From: Brachionus rotundiformis
Lineage: Eukaryota; Rotifera; Eurotatoria; Ploima; Brachionidae
Assembly: GCA_016802295.1 (NCBI GenBank)
Contig: JAESIW010000138.1
Location: 195,904-259,903, forward strand
DNA length: 64,000 nt
Reading direction: 5' to 3'
The position numbers were made by a program, and so were the translations under genes. The notes under the pieces were generated by a model, which saw only the letters and a list, made by a program, of their open reading frames with translations, searched no databases and was not told where the DNA came from. Positions within the stretch are counted from its first letter, which is position 1; the number at the start of each line of letters is the position of its first letter. This document shows positions 53,493-64,000 of the stretch, piece after piece.

Positions 53493-55332
53493 ATGCTAAA
53501 AATCGGAGGAAATATTACCAAAGTAACATATTACAATGGAATAACTGAGGCTAGTTTAAAAGATATTTAATTTTAGTTGAATTCATTAGTTAGCCATTCT
53601 AAATCTGGCTCTGTATTTGTATCATTGTTTCAATCAAAAAACTATTCATCTAGCGCTGAAGAATTCGATTTGACCGTAATAGGTTCTGGTCCTGGAGGCT
53701 ATGTTGCCGCAATTAAAGCTGCTCAACTTGGCTTAAAAGTAGTTGTTTATTTTAATAGAGCAATTTATTTGATTTCTCCCAATTTAGACCGCTTGTGTGG
53801 AAAAAAATGACACTTTGGGCGGAACTTGTCTAAATGTTGGTTGTATACCCTCAAAGGCTCTACTCCATAATTCGCATTTATTTCACCAAGCTAGCCATGG
53901 TGATCTAAAAAAAAGAGGCGTTGAATGTAATAAGATAAAATTTTTCAAAATTTTATTTAAAAATTGTTTATAGTTGATAATGTACGATTAAATTTGGAAA
54001 CTTTGATGAAACAAAAAGAAAACGCTGTCAAAGGTTTAACTGACGGTGTAGCTTTTTTGTTCAAATCTAACAAAGTAAGCAGATATAGCGGATTTGGTTC
54101 CATCACTTCTCCAAATGAAGTCACTGTCACCAAAAAAGATAATTCAACAGAAGTAATTAAGACTAAAAATATCTTAATTGCCACTGGTTCAGAAGTTACC
54201 CCGTTTCCAGGAATCGATGTAATTTATAATCAAGTTATCTTAAATTATTAATTAAAAGAATAACATAAGATTGATGAAGAAAAAGTTGTCAGTTCGACTG
54301 GTGCTTTATCTCTCAAAGAAGTACCAAAATCAATGGTTCTAATTGGTGGAGGCGTCATTGGTTTAGAATTAGGATCAGTATGGAGTCGACTTGGTTCTCA
54401 GGTAACATGTGTAGAATTTTTACCAAGTATCGGTGGTCAAGGTACAATTTCAAAATAATTTTACAAGTTCATAAAATTCAAGAATTTTATAAGGAATTGA
54501 TGCTGAAGTTGCCAAACAGTTTCAGCGCATTTTAACTAAGCAAGGAATTAAGTTCAAACTTGAAACTAAAGTTACCGGTGCTGAAAAGATAGATAACCAA
54601 ATTAGAGTCAATATTGAATCAGTTAAGAATCCAGCCTCAAAAGAATCAGTAAATTATTAACAAAATTAAGAAAAACAAATCGATTTTTGAAAAATTAAAT
54701 TTAAGATTGAATGTGATACCCTTTTGGTATGTATCGGTCGTAAACCGTATACTCAAAATTTAGGTTTGGAAAATGTTGGAGTAAAAATGGATCAACGCGG
54801 TAGAATAGCTACAAATAACAGATTCCAAACTAACATACCCAACATATATGCCATCGGAGATTGTATCCAAGGTCCTATGTTAGCTCATAAAGCTGAGGAC
54901 GAAGGAATAGTATGTGTTGAATCAATTGTAAGTGGTGGAACTCCACACATTGATTACAATTGTGTTCCATCAGTTATTTATACTCATCCAGAGGTAGCCT
55001 GGATCGGTAAATCTGAAGAACAATTGAAGCAAGAAGGAGTTAAATACAGAGTCGGAAAATTCCCAATGGCTGCAAATTCAAGAGCCAAAACAATCGGTGA
55101 AACTGATGGATTCGTCAAAGTTTTGAGCGATGCCGTCACAGACAGAATTTTAGGTGTTCATTTAATTAATAGTGTTGCTGGTGAATTAGTTAACGAAGCA
55201 GCTTTGGCAATGGAATACGGTGCTTCATGTGAAGATTTAGCTAGAGTTTGTCATGCTCATCCAACATGGTCTGAATCCCTTAAAGAAGCTCATTTAGCTG
55301 CCTATTTTGGCAAACCGATAAATTCAGTTTAA
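53493..55332 (+). CDS. DLD: Dihydrolipoyl dehydrogenase, mitochondrial (E3)
   Basis: Seven exons: 53493-53522, 53577-53738, 53788-53926, 53974-54218, 54270-54441, 54494-54648, 54706-55332; 509 aa, the same as human DLD. This flavoprotein reoxidises dihydrolipoamide, with NAD+, in the pyruvate, 2-oxoglutarate and branched-chain dehydrogenase complexes and the glycine cleavage system, in the mitochondrial matrix. A presequence rich in Ser/Lys precedes the FAD motif VIGSGPGGYVAAIKAAQ. The redox disulphide is in GGTCLNVGCIPSK, the NAD site is VLIGGGVIGLELGSVW, the second FAD motif is IYAIGDCIQGPMLAH, and the catalytic His-Glu pair is in HAHPTWSE near the C-terminus. All expected catalytic residues are present. 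Intron 2 interrupts between QLGLK and TACVEKND. Confidence 0.96.
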
Positions 55333-56927
55333 AAAAAATATACAGAATGTAATTAATTACAACAACACTTGGAAAAGGTTTATTTTAGTTTAAAAAATAA
55401 ATAACAAATTCGATTTAAATTATTTTTAAATTTTAATAAATATTTAATATAACATATTTTCCCTTTGAATTTTGTGCAAATAGATAAAGTTAAGTCTAAA
55501 GTAGTCTATATCTTTCTTAATTTTACTCACGAAATAAATTTTTTTTATAAAATTAAAATTAAATTATTATCATTTTTTAAATATAAGATTTAGAATTAAA
55601 ATTTGCTTATCATATTTTTCTTAGTTAGCTTTGGAATATTAACCTCTAAACTTTTTGAATGAAAGTAGTGATATTTTCCATCAACAAGAAATAATTTTAG
55701 GTTTTAGTTTTTTATTTAAGTTTTCAATACTTATATTGAATTAAATAGAATTATTAGATAGATATTTATAAAAATGATTTGATATTTTTAGTTTTAATCA
55801 TTCCATACACAAAAAATCAACTAATAAATTTTGGTGCATGCGTAAGTAACCATATTTAACGCAAATTCCGGATATTATAAATTATCAGTGTATAAAAAAT
55901 CAAAATCGTAGTCCTCAATTTAATTTTGAAATACCGATTTTTCGGTTTTAATTCCTGAATTAGAATTGGAAAATTTCCATTAATTTTCCAATTTATAATA
56001 AATTTCAATAAAAAAATCAGTTTATTTTTAATAAAAATTAAAGTTTTGATTTTTAATTCGGCAATAACTTAAAATTTTCTATAATTCAATAATATTATTG
56101 AATACTTCCTTAAATATTAAAAATTCAGATAAAGATGCATGAAATTAAATTATTTTAACACGGAATCGATGGTCACAGGTTAAATTTGATTTCTATAGAT
56201 AGCTCTTTACTATTAAACGAAAAATTTTAATTATGAATCTAAATTAAATTTTATTATAGATATATATTTAACATTTCAATAAATCTTAATATTTTTTTAT
56301 TGAGTTTTTATAAATTTTCACGATTATTTTATTTTCAAAGACAAAAAACTCATCAAATTCAAAACTTTCTAAAAGTGTAAAATAAAAATATAAAAAAATT
56401 CAAGAATTAAATGAAACATCTAATTATGATCGAATCTTACCTTGCTAAATAAATACTTTTCTTTATTTAAGGATAACTTATAAAATCAAATTTTTAATAA
56501 AAAAAATTAATATAAAAAGAAATTTAAAATTTTATTTTTAGAAAAATATAAACTGAAAATGCTTTTAAACTTTTAAATTTTGTAATAAATTATTCCTTAA
56601 TTTTCTTCATAATTTAAAAAATTATCGTGTCATCTTTGTCTGGTTATGTGTGACTAAAAAGTTACACAATATTTGATTTGTTATTTATATAGGGATAAAA
56701 TAATGAAAATTTTGAGCTATAAATTTTTTTTCAATGGGATTTACCTTTACCTAAACAGCTCGATTAAATAACTCAAGCCCAAACAAATTCAAATACCTTT
56801 TTATTAGACTGTATATTAAGAATCATTCCACCTTAGCTCATGCAACATAAACGTGAACTTTGGTAATAATTGGCCATATTTAAAGAATTTTTCTTCTCTT
56901 TTTTTAAATTTAGATTTTAATTTTAAA
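55333..56927. other. Intergenic, 1.6 kb, no gene seen
   Basis: AT-rich sequence with no coding frame of note. At 55920-56000 there is an imperfect local repetition of AATTTTCCAATT/GAATTGGAAAATTTCC words forming small palindromes. The right end holds the promoter of lipocalin 1. Confidence 0.5.
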
Positions 56928-57630
56928 ATGAAGTTATTTTTGATTCTTTCAATAATTGCAATCGGATTAATATCTTCCAGTAATGCGAGTATTTTTGGCT
57001 TTTGGTTCGGAACTAAGTGTCCAACAACACCATTAATAGCTGACTTTGATTTAGATCGAGTAATTATGAAAATTTAAGATTATGTTATATTATTTTAACT
57101 ATCTTTTATCTAGTATCTTGGAAAATGGTATGAAGCTGAGCGCAAGCCTGTAATTTTTCAAAGAAATTTAAAATGTGTTACTGCTGAATATGGTAGAAAA
57201 GACAATGGAAGAATTTCTGTTAAAAATTCAGGGACAAAAATGTACAAAATTTGAATTTAAAATTACATTATAGTATTAAATTTTTTTCTTATTAAGGAAC
57301 ACTAATGAAGTAACATCAACTTTAGGTGAAGCTTATGCGCCAAACCCTAGTGAACCGAATAAATTAATTGTAGAATTTCCAAATCAAATTTTTGGAATTA
57401 ATTATGCAAACAAAGGAGATTATCATGTATGGAAAACAGATTATACCAGTTATTCATTAGTGTATTCATGCAGAGTTTATTTAGGAATAATCAAATTTGA
57501 AGCTACATGGCTTTTATCACGAACAAAAAATCTTACTGCCGAAAGAACTGCTGAACTTAAAACATTCTTATCTAATAATGGGGTTAGTGTTGATAATTTT
57601 GAAAAACCGGAACAAAATTGTAACAATTGA
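56928..57630 (+). CDS. Apolipoprotein D-like lipocalin 1
   Basis: Three exons: 56928-57059, 57114-57241, 57297-57630; 197 aa. Secreted beta-barrel carrier of small hydrophobic ligands. The signal peptide is MKLFLILSIIAIGLISSSNA. The lipocalin first motif is YLGKWYEAERKP (GxW signature), the ApoD-type second motif is TDYTSYSLVYSCR (TDY), and the third-motif region is FEATWLLSRTKNL. Cys residues at CPTTP, KCVTAEY, YSCR and the C-terminal QNCNN could form the two disulphides of ApoD-type lipocalins. It converges with the second lipocalin gene, with 85 bases between the stop codons. Confidence 0.9.
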
Positions 57631-57715
57631 AAAAAGAAAATTAATTAAATTAGCTTTATTAAAATAAAATTTTTAAAAAAATAATAATAAAAATTATATT
57701 TATATAACAAGTTGG

Positions 57716-58303
57716 TTAGTCACAATTATGATCAATAGTCTCATATTTTGAAACATCGATTTTTAATGATTTTCCTAGATCTTTTAATTGTTGAATTGTT
57801 TGAGGATCTAAAGTCTTGGTTCTTGACAAAATCCAAGATATCTCAAATTTGATCAAACCTGGAATAACTTGTCTACATGAATAGACCATAGCATAGTTAT
57901 CATAATCTGTTGATACAACAATATAGTCGGCTGTATTTTCCATAATTGTTACACCATCAACAACAACTGGAAGAACTACTTTGAGCATGTTTGGCTCTGC
58001 GCTATTTGGAGTATAAGCATAACCAATAACATATTCGTCTTTTTGTTTAACTGTGTTAAAACCGTAGTTTTGAACTCTAATGGCAGTTTCATTTAAAACA
58101 CTATACGTTGCGGTAACACATTGTAGATCTTTTTCGAAAATGTATGGAAAGCGCTCCAACTCATACCATTTACCATAATACTTTGATGAATCAAAATCTG
58201 GAACAACTGGCACTGTATGACAGCTTCCAATTGATTGAGCATATGTTTGACTCAAAGTAACCAAAAAGATAGAAACTATTATTAATTGCATTTTTTTAAA
58301 CAA
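57716..58303 (-). CDS. Apolipoprotein D-like lipocalin 2 (intronless)
   Basis: 195 aa in one exon. Signal peptide MFKKMQLIIVSIFLVTLSQT (or from the second Met). Lipocalin motifs: KYYGKWYELERFPYIFEKDL, STDYDNYAMVYSCRQ and FEISWILSRTKTLD, collinear with lipocalin 1; four Cys in matching positions (GSCHTVP, LQCVTATY, YSCR, DHNCD). It has lost or never had the two introns that interrupt lipocalin 1, so either a retrocopy or intron loss in one of a tandem-inverted pair is possible. The precise ligand is not predictable; ApoD-like proteins bind retinoids, steroids or fatty acids. Confidence 0.92.
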   Translation of the reverse strand: MFKKMQLIIVSIFLVTLSQTYAQSIGSCHTVPVVPDFDSSKYYGKWYELERFPYIFEKDLQCVTATYSVLNETAIRVQNYGFNTVKQKDEYVIGYAYTPNSAEPNMLKVVLPVVVDGVTIMENTADYIVVSTDYDNYAMVYSCRQVIPGLIKFEISWILSRTKTLDPQTIQQLKDLGKSLKIDVSKYETIDHNCD

Positions 58304-59213
58304 ATTGATACTATAATTTGAATTAAATTTTTCTAATGATTTTTATAGTCAAAAATTATTGATAAAAAACATTTCGTAACTGATTTAATATTGATAAGAT
58401 ATTGTCACATTTTTTGACATCAACTAAATGAAATTTCAAGTTATATAATTAAGAAATTGTGGCATGTTTTAAAGTTTTATTTCTAAAAATAAACATTAAT
58501 AATATAAAATTTTATAAAAATGATTAAAATCCCACTATCATTTCGAAAAATGACAAACGAAAAAAGTAGCCTTATTCATATTTTTTATATTTTTTAAATA
58601 TCATTTTATTCATTATGTATAAAATGATATCAATAAATAAACAAATTACTCATTTATTTATCTATTCAAAACACTTGGTCAAATAAAAAATTTTAATTCA
58701 TTTTAGGAAAATTCATGTTTAATTAATTGGATAAAAATTTAAATGAATGCGAATTTTGAAATCAGGACCCAGTGGTGAATAAGTGTTCTTTAAGAGAACG
58801 ATTGGAAATTTGGCATTTTGTGTAATAAAAACAACTGTAGATTTTGCAACACATGTTAAATGAGAAATGATGTAATTATATAGTAAGAAAATTATTGTTT
58901 CACTGTTATTATTCGTATATCATTATTTTAAACAAATCGTCTAAAATTTTTATGTTAGTCAATATTATATTTTTATGATAAAATGAACTTTATAAACTAT
59001 AAACTTTTTATCATGAGCTTTCAAAATTGAACACTGAAAATTTGAAAAATTGATTTATAAATTAATGTCAATAAAGACTAATTAACATTAATCTTTTTTT
59101 TATTAGACAAAATTTTTTTAAAATTTACTGTTATTTAGACAAAAAGAAATTAATTTTAAAATATATATTTAATAAAATTTTTGTAAACATTAATAAAAAA
59201 ATTTACGAAAAAC
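58304..59213. other. Intergenic, no gene seen
   Basis: 910 bases between the start of lipocalin 2 and the stop of the peptide GPCR gene, both on the minus strand. No coding frame or repeat recognised. Confidence 0.5.
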
Positions 59214-61006
59214 TTAATTGATATAATGATTTCTGCGTGAACTAACTTGCTTTAAATTATTAAAATTTATGCTCGAGTGGTATGCAGAATTTCTAAAACC
59301 TTGATTAGACTTGGTCGAAAAATTACAGGTGCTTATCATCTTGAGAGTGTTGCGAAATGCTGTACGATATCGTTTTGACATAACATTGTATAAAATTGGA
59401 TTAATTGTTGAACTAATATATATTGAAATTCCTTGAAATTTTAACTTTAGCCAATATTTTAAAAAATAATTTGAAACTTACCAGATATATAAAAAAGGTA
59501 TTCAAGTATTTTCATTAATAATTTAGATTGTGAAGGATCTAACAAAGTCGTCATTACACGTTGGCAATGATATGGTGCCCAACAAGTAAAAAAACTCAAT
59601 ACAACAACAACTTGAAAAAAAAATAAAAGATTTTAATTTTCTAATTAAGTTGTCAAATTTTGATTTAATGAGTAACTCCAGAAATTCTGCAAAAAAGGAA
59701 AATTAAAATTTTAGCTTTAATTTAATTTAAAGGATCAAATTAAAAAAATCGCTTTTCTCATTTGAATATTTAGATCGTTTTGTAATTATTGAAATTTCAA
59801 TAAATTTTCAATTAAATAATGAGATCAAATTTCACAAGTAATTAAATTTAAATTTGTTATTTTTTAGTTTAATTTTGAACACAAAAAAATTAGCTTACAT
59901 AACATTTTGACGACATCTCTTCTAGATTGTCTTGCTCTGTAAGAAATGTGCTCGAAGTCTTTTGATGTACGTTCATAAGCATGCAATGACACACTTCTAA
60001 TGTCGCCAATATTAGACTCTTTTGAATTTTTTTTTAAAAGTGAATCACTATTGACCAAACTGGACTCAACCAAATTTTTACAATTCTGAGATTTGACACC
60101 AAAAGAAATTTTCATATCATTTTTCTTAAATTTCTTGTTCAATTTGTTTGAAAATTTGCTCTCTTTTTTTGTGTAACTAGTTTGATGGCTCATATAACTT
60201 CCAGCTTTGTGCTTGCTTTGTGACTTCCATAAAGTAACACCGATAAGGATATACATTATACTAATTAAAGTCATGGGTACTATAAACAAAAATATAACAC
60301 TTAATTGTATCACGTTTTTCATATAATGTTTATATTCTTTGGGAATATTGCATGTTTTTGATATTGGATTATTCTCTTCTTCGAGATAGACGCCGGTCAT
60401 GAAAGCATAAGGCAGTGCTAGCAGTCCGCTTAGAATCCAAATGAACAAAATTATCTTCAAAACTCTGGAAAATCCGCTTGAGAATTTCTTCGCATATATT
60501 GCCTTGCATATGTGAAGCCATCGTTCAAATGTAAATGTCAAAATTGTGAGGACCGAAGCTATGGTCGTCGTTTCGAATATGAATGACCTAACTACACAAA
60601 ATGTCTCACCAAAAGGCCATGGATAAGCCTCAATTATTATGCTATAAAGCTCGGGAGGTAGACCAAATAAAAGAGACAGGACATCAGACACGGCCAAAGA
60701 AAATAAGTAATAGTTGGTAGTTGTATGCATGCAGTTATTATAAATAACCACAAAACAAGTTGATATATTTCCTATAAGACCACATAATAAAATTAGAATA
60801 TAAACTGTACTCATACAAATGACAAAAAGTGGACCCTTTTTTCTTGGACCCAAAATGTCTTCGAGTTTTTCCTTGGCTGAATTGTTACCACCAGTCAGTA
60901 TGTTCTCAATATTGGATAAATTTTTTATTTCATTCTCTTTAGTGTTATTTACCAAGTTAAGTATTACATACAAAACAAAAATTAATATTTTCAGTCTGAA
61001 CAGCAT
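59214..61006 (-). CDS. Rhodopsin-class peptide GPCR, neuromedin-U/pyrokinin-receptor-like
   Basis: Three exons: 59899-61006, 59482-59610, 59214-59431; 484 aa. Seven membrane segments are visible. TM1 has GNISTCFVV; TM2 has LFSLAVSDVLSLLFGLPPEL; TM3 runs FIFETTTIASVLTILTFTFE followed by ERW instead of the usual DRY/ERY; TM6 has FFTCWAPYH, TM7 has NPILYNVMSKRYR. GLPPELYSI and the FETTTIASVL stretch are features of the neuromedin U, capa and pyrokinin receptor group. The N-terminus begins with a signal-peptide-like stretch and has N-glycosylation sites (NNT, NLS, NNS). The third intracellular loop is long (about 110 residues, Ser/Lys-rich). The ligand is inferred only by family; a ghrelin/motilin or TRH-receptor relative is possible. 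Confidence 0.83.
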
Positions 61007-64000
61007 GATTTTTTAGATGTAAACTTTGTAAAAAATTAATGAGAAATGATAAATTTTACTAATCCATCTAAAAAACATTAATTTAATAGTTAGACTATTA
61101 ATTATTATTCACATACCAAAAAATCTGTATTCTCTGGTTTATAATACTGAAAAGATCTCTATAAATCTTGTTAAATGCAAATGTAATTATAAATTATTAA
61201 TTCCTGCTCGTAATCGAAAAATTTTCGAATCACGAAACTATGGCTCAGTTAGGGTGCTTTTTATTTGGTTTATCTACAGCTAATTTATAATTCGGATAAA
61301 TTAATTAGCATATAAGAACTCATTTAAATTCAATTGTTTTTGTGGACTCCCTTTTGCTTTCAAAGTTTTGTAATCAATTAATAATACTGAAAGAAATCAT
61401 TTTTAAAGCAACATTTGATGATGAAATTTTCTTAATGAACCTAATGATGGCTAAATTAAAATTTTATTATTGTTGTCACAATTTTTAAAAAGTTTTTGTT
61501 CTATAAATCTCCTAGCAGATACAAGCTGATTATAACAGGATAAAATGGCAGTGATCAAATTTAAGATTTTGAAGCAATCGAATTCAAGATTTTAAATAAA
61601 TGCCTAATCTAATATAAAAAATTAGATATTCCTAATTAACAAAATTATCATGCAATTTTACTCAGAATTTTCTCCTAATTGAGCTTCTTTCAAGATCAAG
61701 TGGTACTCTTCAAATTATCTGATATGCCATGACAACTGTTCATAGGTCTCTTAAGCTAATAATATTTTTTTAGAAATCAGTTGTATGGAAAATAAAAACT
61801 AAAGCCAATTTTCAGTAGATACACAATTCATAGGATATAAATTAGTGATCCTCAAGTTGCGCTATACCATCCACGTAGGAAATGAATTAAAATTTTATTG
61901 TTTGAAAAATCCAGGATTCATGTTCTAAGGGAGCCTTGAAATCAATACGGCCTCTTTTTTAAACTAATTAGTTTTTATTATCCCAAACTATTGAAAATTA
62001 TTATACTAATTAAAGGATATTAATTAAATTTCAAGGAAATTAAAAACTTATTAAAACTTACTACTAATTGAAAAGTTAAATTAATCAAAAATTAAGTGCT
62101 TTTAGCTAATGGGCGGTTTGGCAGTCAAATTGAAGCATGGCTTTATTGTTTCTCGAGTGTTAAATCCTTATTTATTGACAGATATGTTGAAATATATACA
62201 AAAAGAAAAAACTCTCTATAACTTAAGTGCTTGTTAAAAATGAAGTTCAAAATGTATTTATTGAGAAATATCAGAGTTATAAAAACAGACTTTATTGGTA
62301 TTTTAGTTAAAATGCCCAAATAACAATGGTTTAAATTTTTTCTTCTTAATTATTTCTTAAAATCGATTGCTATACCTCGATAACTAAATATCTAAAATGA
62401 GATTAGCATCTTTGATGCAATCAGATCTGATATCAAATAAGACTTTCTTAAATTAACTTAAATTTACTTCAAAAATTGAATTATTATTTCTGTTGAGAAA
62501 AAATTGCGAATTTTAATTGTTTTTTTTTTAAATAGTGTAATTTTGCGCAATACGGATGTTTTTTAGATAATTAACTTTAAATTTTCGTCTATAGTTTCTA
62601 AAATAATGATTTCTTATTTCAATTAATGTATTAAAATTGTCAAAAAAAATTAGGAATGAATTCAATTAATTATATTTTTTTCGAGCAAAAATTAAGAAAA
62701 TAAAACAAATTCTTCCTAAATGCGCTAATAAATTTAATTCAAAAATCAGACCTATTCAGCAGTAAATTTGTTTATTAATTACAATTAAAATCCCACTTTT
62801 AATTATATGATTGATGAATTAAATTTTTAAATTGAATATTTATTTTTGTTCAAACTAAATGCATTCAAATCTAAGTAAAATTCTAGCTAAACAATTTCTT
62901 TAAAAAAAATATATATTTTTTGAAAACAAGCTTTTGTATATTAATTTATCAATAAGCTAATTGAATTTTTTTAAACGATTAAAGATTATCTTAGCTATTA
63001 ATCAAATGAAAAAAAAGCAAATGAGATTCAGAACTAAAGTTAATAACTTTCAAAAATAAATCTAAAATTTGTGAAATTATGAACTTAATAAGGATAATGT
63101 ATCTAAAGCTGCTTTTAAACTTACTAATTTAAAATGAGCTCTTAACTTTTGTTAAATTTTGCTTTGCAGCTGGCAATAGCTAATTATGAAGAAGCGTGGA
63201 TAGGGTGATGATGAACGAAATTTTAATAACTGATATCAGAATCGTTAAAGTTACAAAATAAAAAATAAATGATAGCTCTAATTCTGAGATAAAATATCAT
63301 CTTTATTTTTATGAATATTAAAGTTAGTTGATTAAAGGTTAATAATTATACTACTTAATATTCGTCAAAAGGAATTATTTCTACATATTCTTGAAATATA
63401 TCCTAAATTAAAATTGCAATCTAAATAGAAAATGCTTATTTATTTTTATCGAAATTGAAATGTAAAACATTGATTTGAAAATGAGTTCCTAATTACTTTT
63501 AGATTACAACAAAATATCATTAACTTATTTAATTTATTTAATTCGATTTATGTTTTGAAAAAATAATTTTTAAGCAACTGAATCTTTTAATATAATCTGT
63601 GGGTAAGCCATACAAATTGAATACTTGGCAATTATCTTACTTTGGAAAATTTCGTAATCCGAATAAAAATTAAATTGATTGTAATAGCTGTAATCTGATA
63701 AGCTACTTTTTTTCATCTTTAGAGAAATTTGAAGAAATAATTTTGGTGTTAACTTTTAAAATTTTTGATTAGATAATTTTTCTTTTGTTGCTGGTTATAA
63801 ATCTTGAAAAGTTTATTACTTTCAAAAATTTCCAAATACCTATCTAACTACTTAGGAAAATTTCTAGTCTACTGAATTTAGTAAAAAAATTGTTCAAGCT
63901 TAAATAAATTTTCATTTCTTTTTATTTTTTTATCAAAATTCCGAAAACATGTATTTGTCAATTTAATATTCTAATGATTTACGAGTTCCTTATGAGCACG
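61007..64000. other. Intergenic to window end, no gene seen
   Basis: About 3 kb upstream of the peptide GPCR gene. No coding frame, RNA gene or mobile-element protein recognised on either strand. The promoter of the receptor gene is presumably within the first kilobase. Confidence 0.5.

Overview
The window is strongly AT-rich animal nuclear DNA. Nearly all genes have short introns (mostly about 45-70 bases, GT..AG), single exons that match only part of a conserved protein, and clear metazoan orthologues. The gene set (INCENP, HP1, GTSF1, adhesion GPCR, peptide GPCR, ApoD-type lipocalins) together with the compact, AT-rich architecture suggests a small invertebrate, most plausibly a rotifer such as Brachionus. 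That taxon is an inference from style, not something the sequence proves. By conceptual splicing I could build full reading frames for about 25 genes; in almost every case the exon phases close exactly.

Layout. 1-9.5 kb: a sperm-tail PG-rich protein (cut by the window edge), a double alpha-crystallin small heat-shock protein, INCENP, PYROXD1, and TMEM234 followed only 2 bases later by HAP40. 9.5-13.6 kb: no gene seen. 13.6-21.4 kb: a low-complexity unknown protein with a possible PP1-docking motif, a C8orf74 homologue, an unknown protein, mitochondrial ribosomal protein MRPS27, and divergently from it the piRNA-pathway protein GTSF1. 21.5-32.9 kb: an accessory segment made of two direct copies of a 3.2 kb unit, each carrying a four-exon gene for a P-loop NTPase fused to a PD-(D/E)XK-like nuclease domain. 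The copies are identical over about 3.07 kb but have different first exons. Between them lie a membrane-anchored glucosidase II beta-like gene, a piggyBac-type MITE, a broken pogo-type transposase, a non-LTR retrotransposon scrap and degenerate pieces of the same 3.2 kb unit. 33-37 kb: MTG1 (with a small secreted-protein gene nested antisense in an intron) and DNAJC21 in close tandem. 37-39 kb: gene-free. 39-44 kb: a 13-exon adhesion GPCR. 44-50 kb: a fold-back repeat, HP1, a tRNA-Leu(UAG), and a secreted EGF protein. 50-55 kb: PPM1G and dihydrolipoyl dehydrogenase, divergent. 56.9-58.3 kb: two ApoD-like lipocalins tail to tail. 59.2-61 kb: a neuromedin-U/pyrokinin-like receptor. 61-64 kb: no gene seen.

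Themes. Housekeeping genes of mitochondria (MRPS27, MTG1, DLD), chromatin and mitosis (INCENP, HP1, GTSF1) and cilia (SHIPPO protein, C8orf74) are interleaved with receptors and secreted proteins, with no obvious functional cluster. The most unusual items are the twin NTPase-nuclease genes with an identical body and divergent N-termini, the 2-base TMEM234-HAP40 junction, and the nested secreted-peptide gene. All calls come from reading the sequence; no database search was run.
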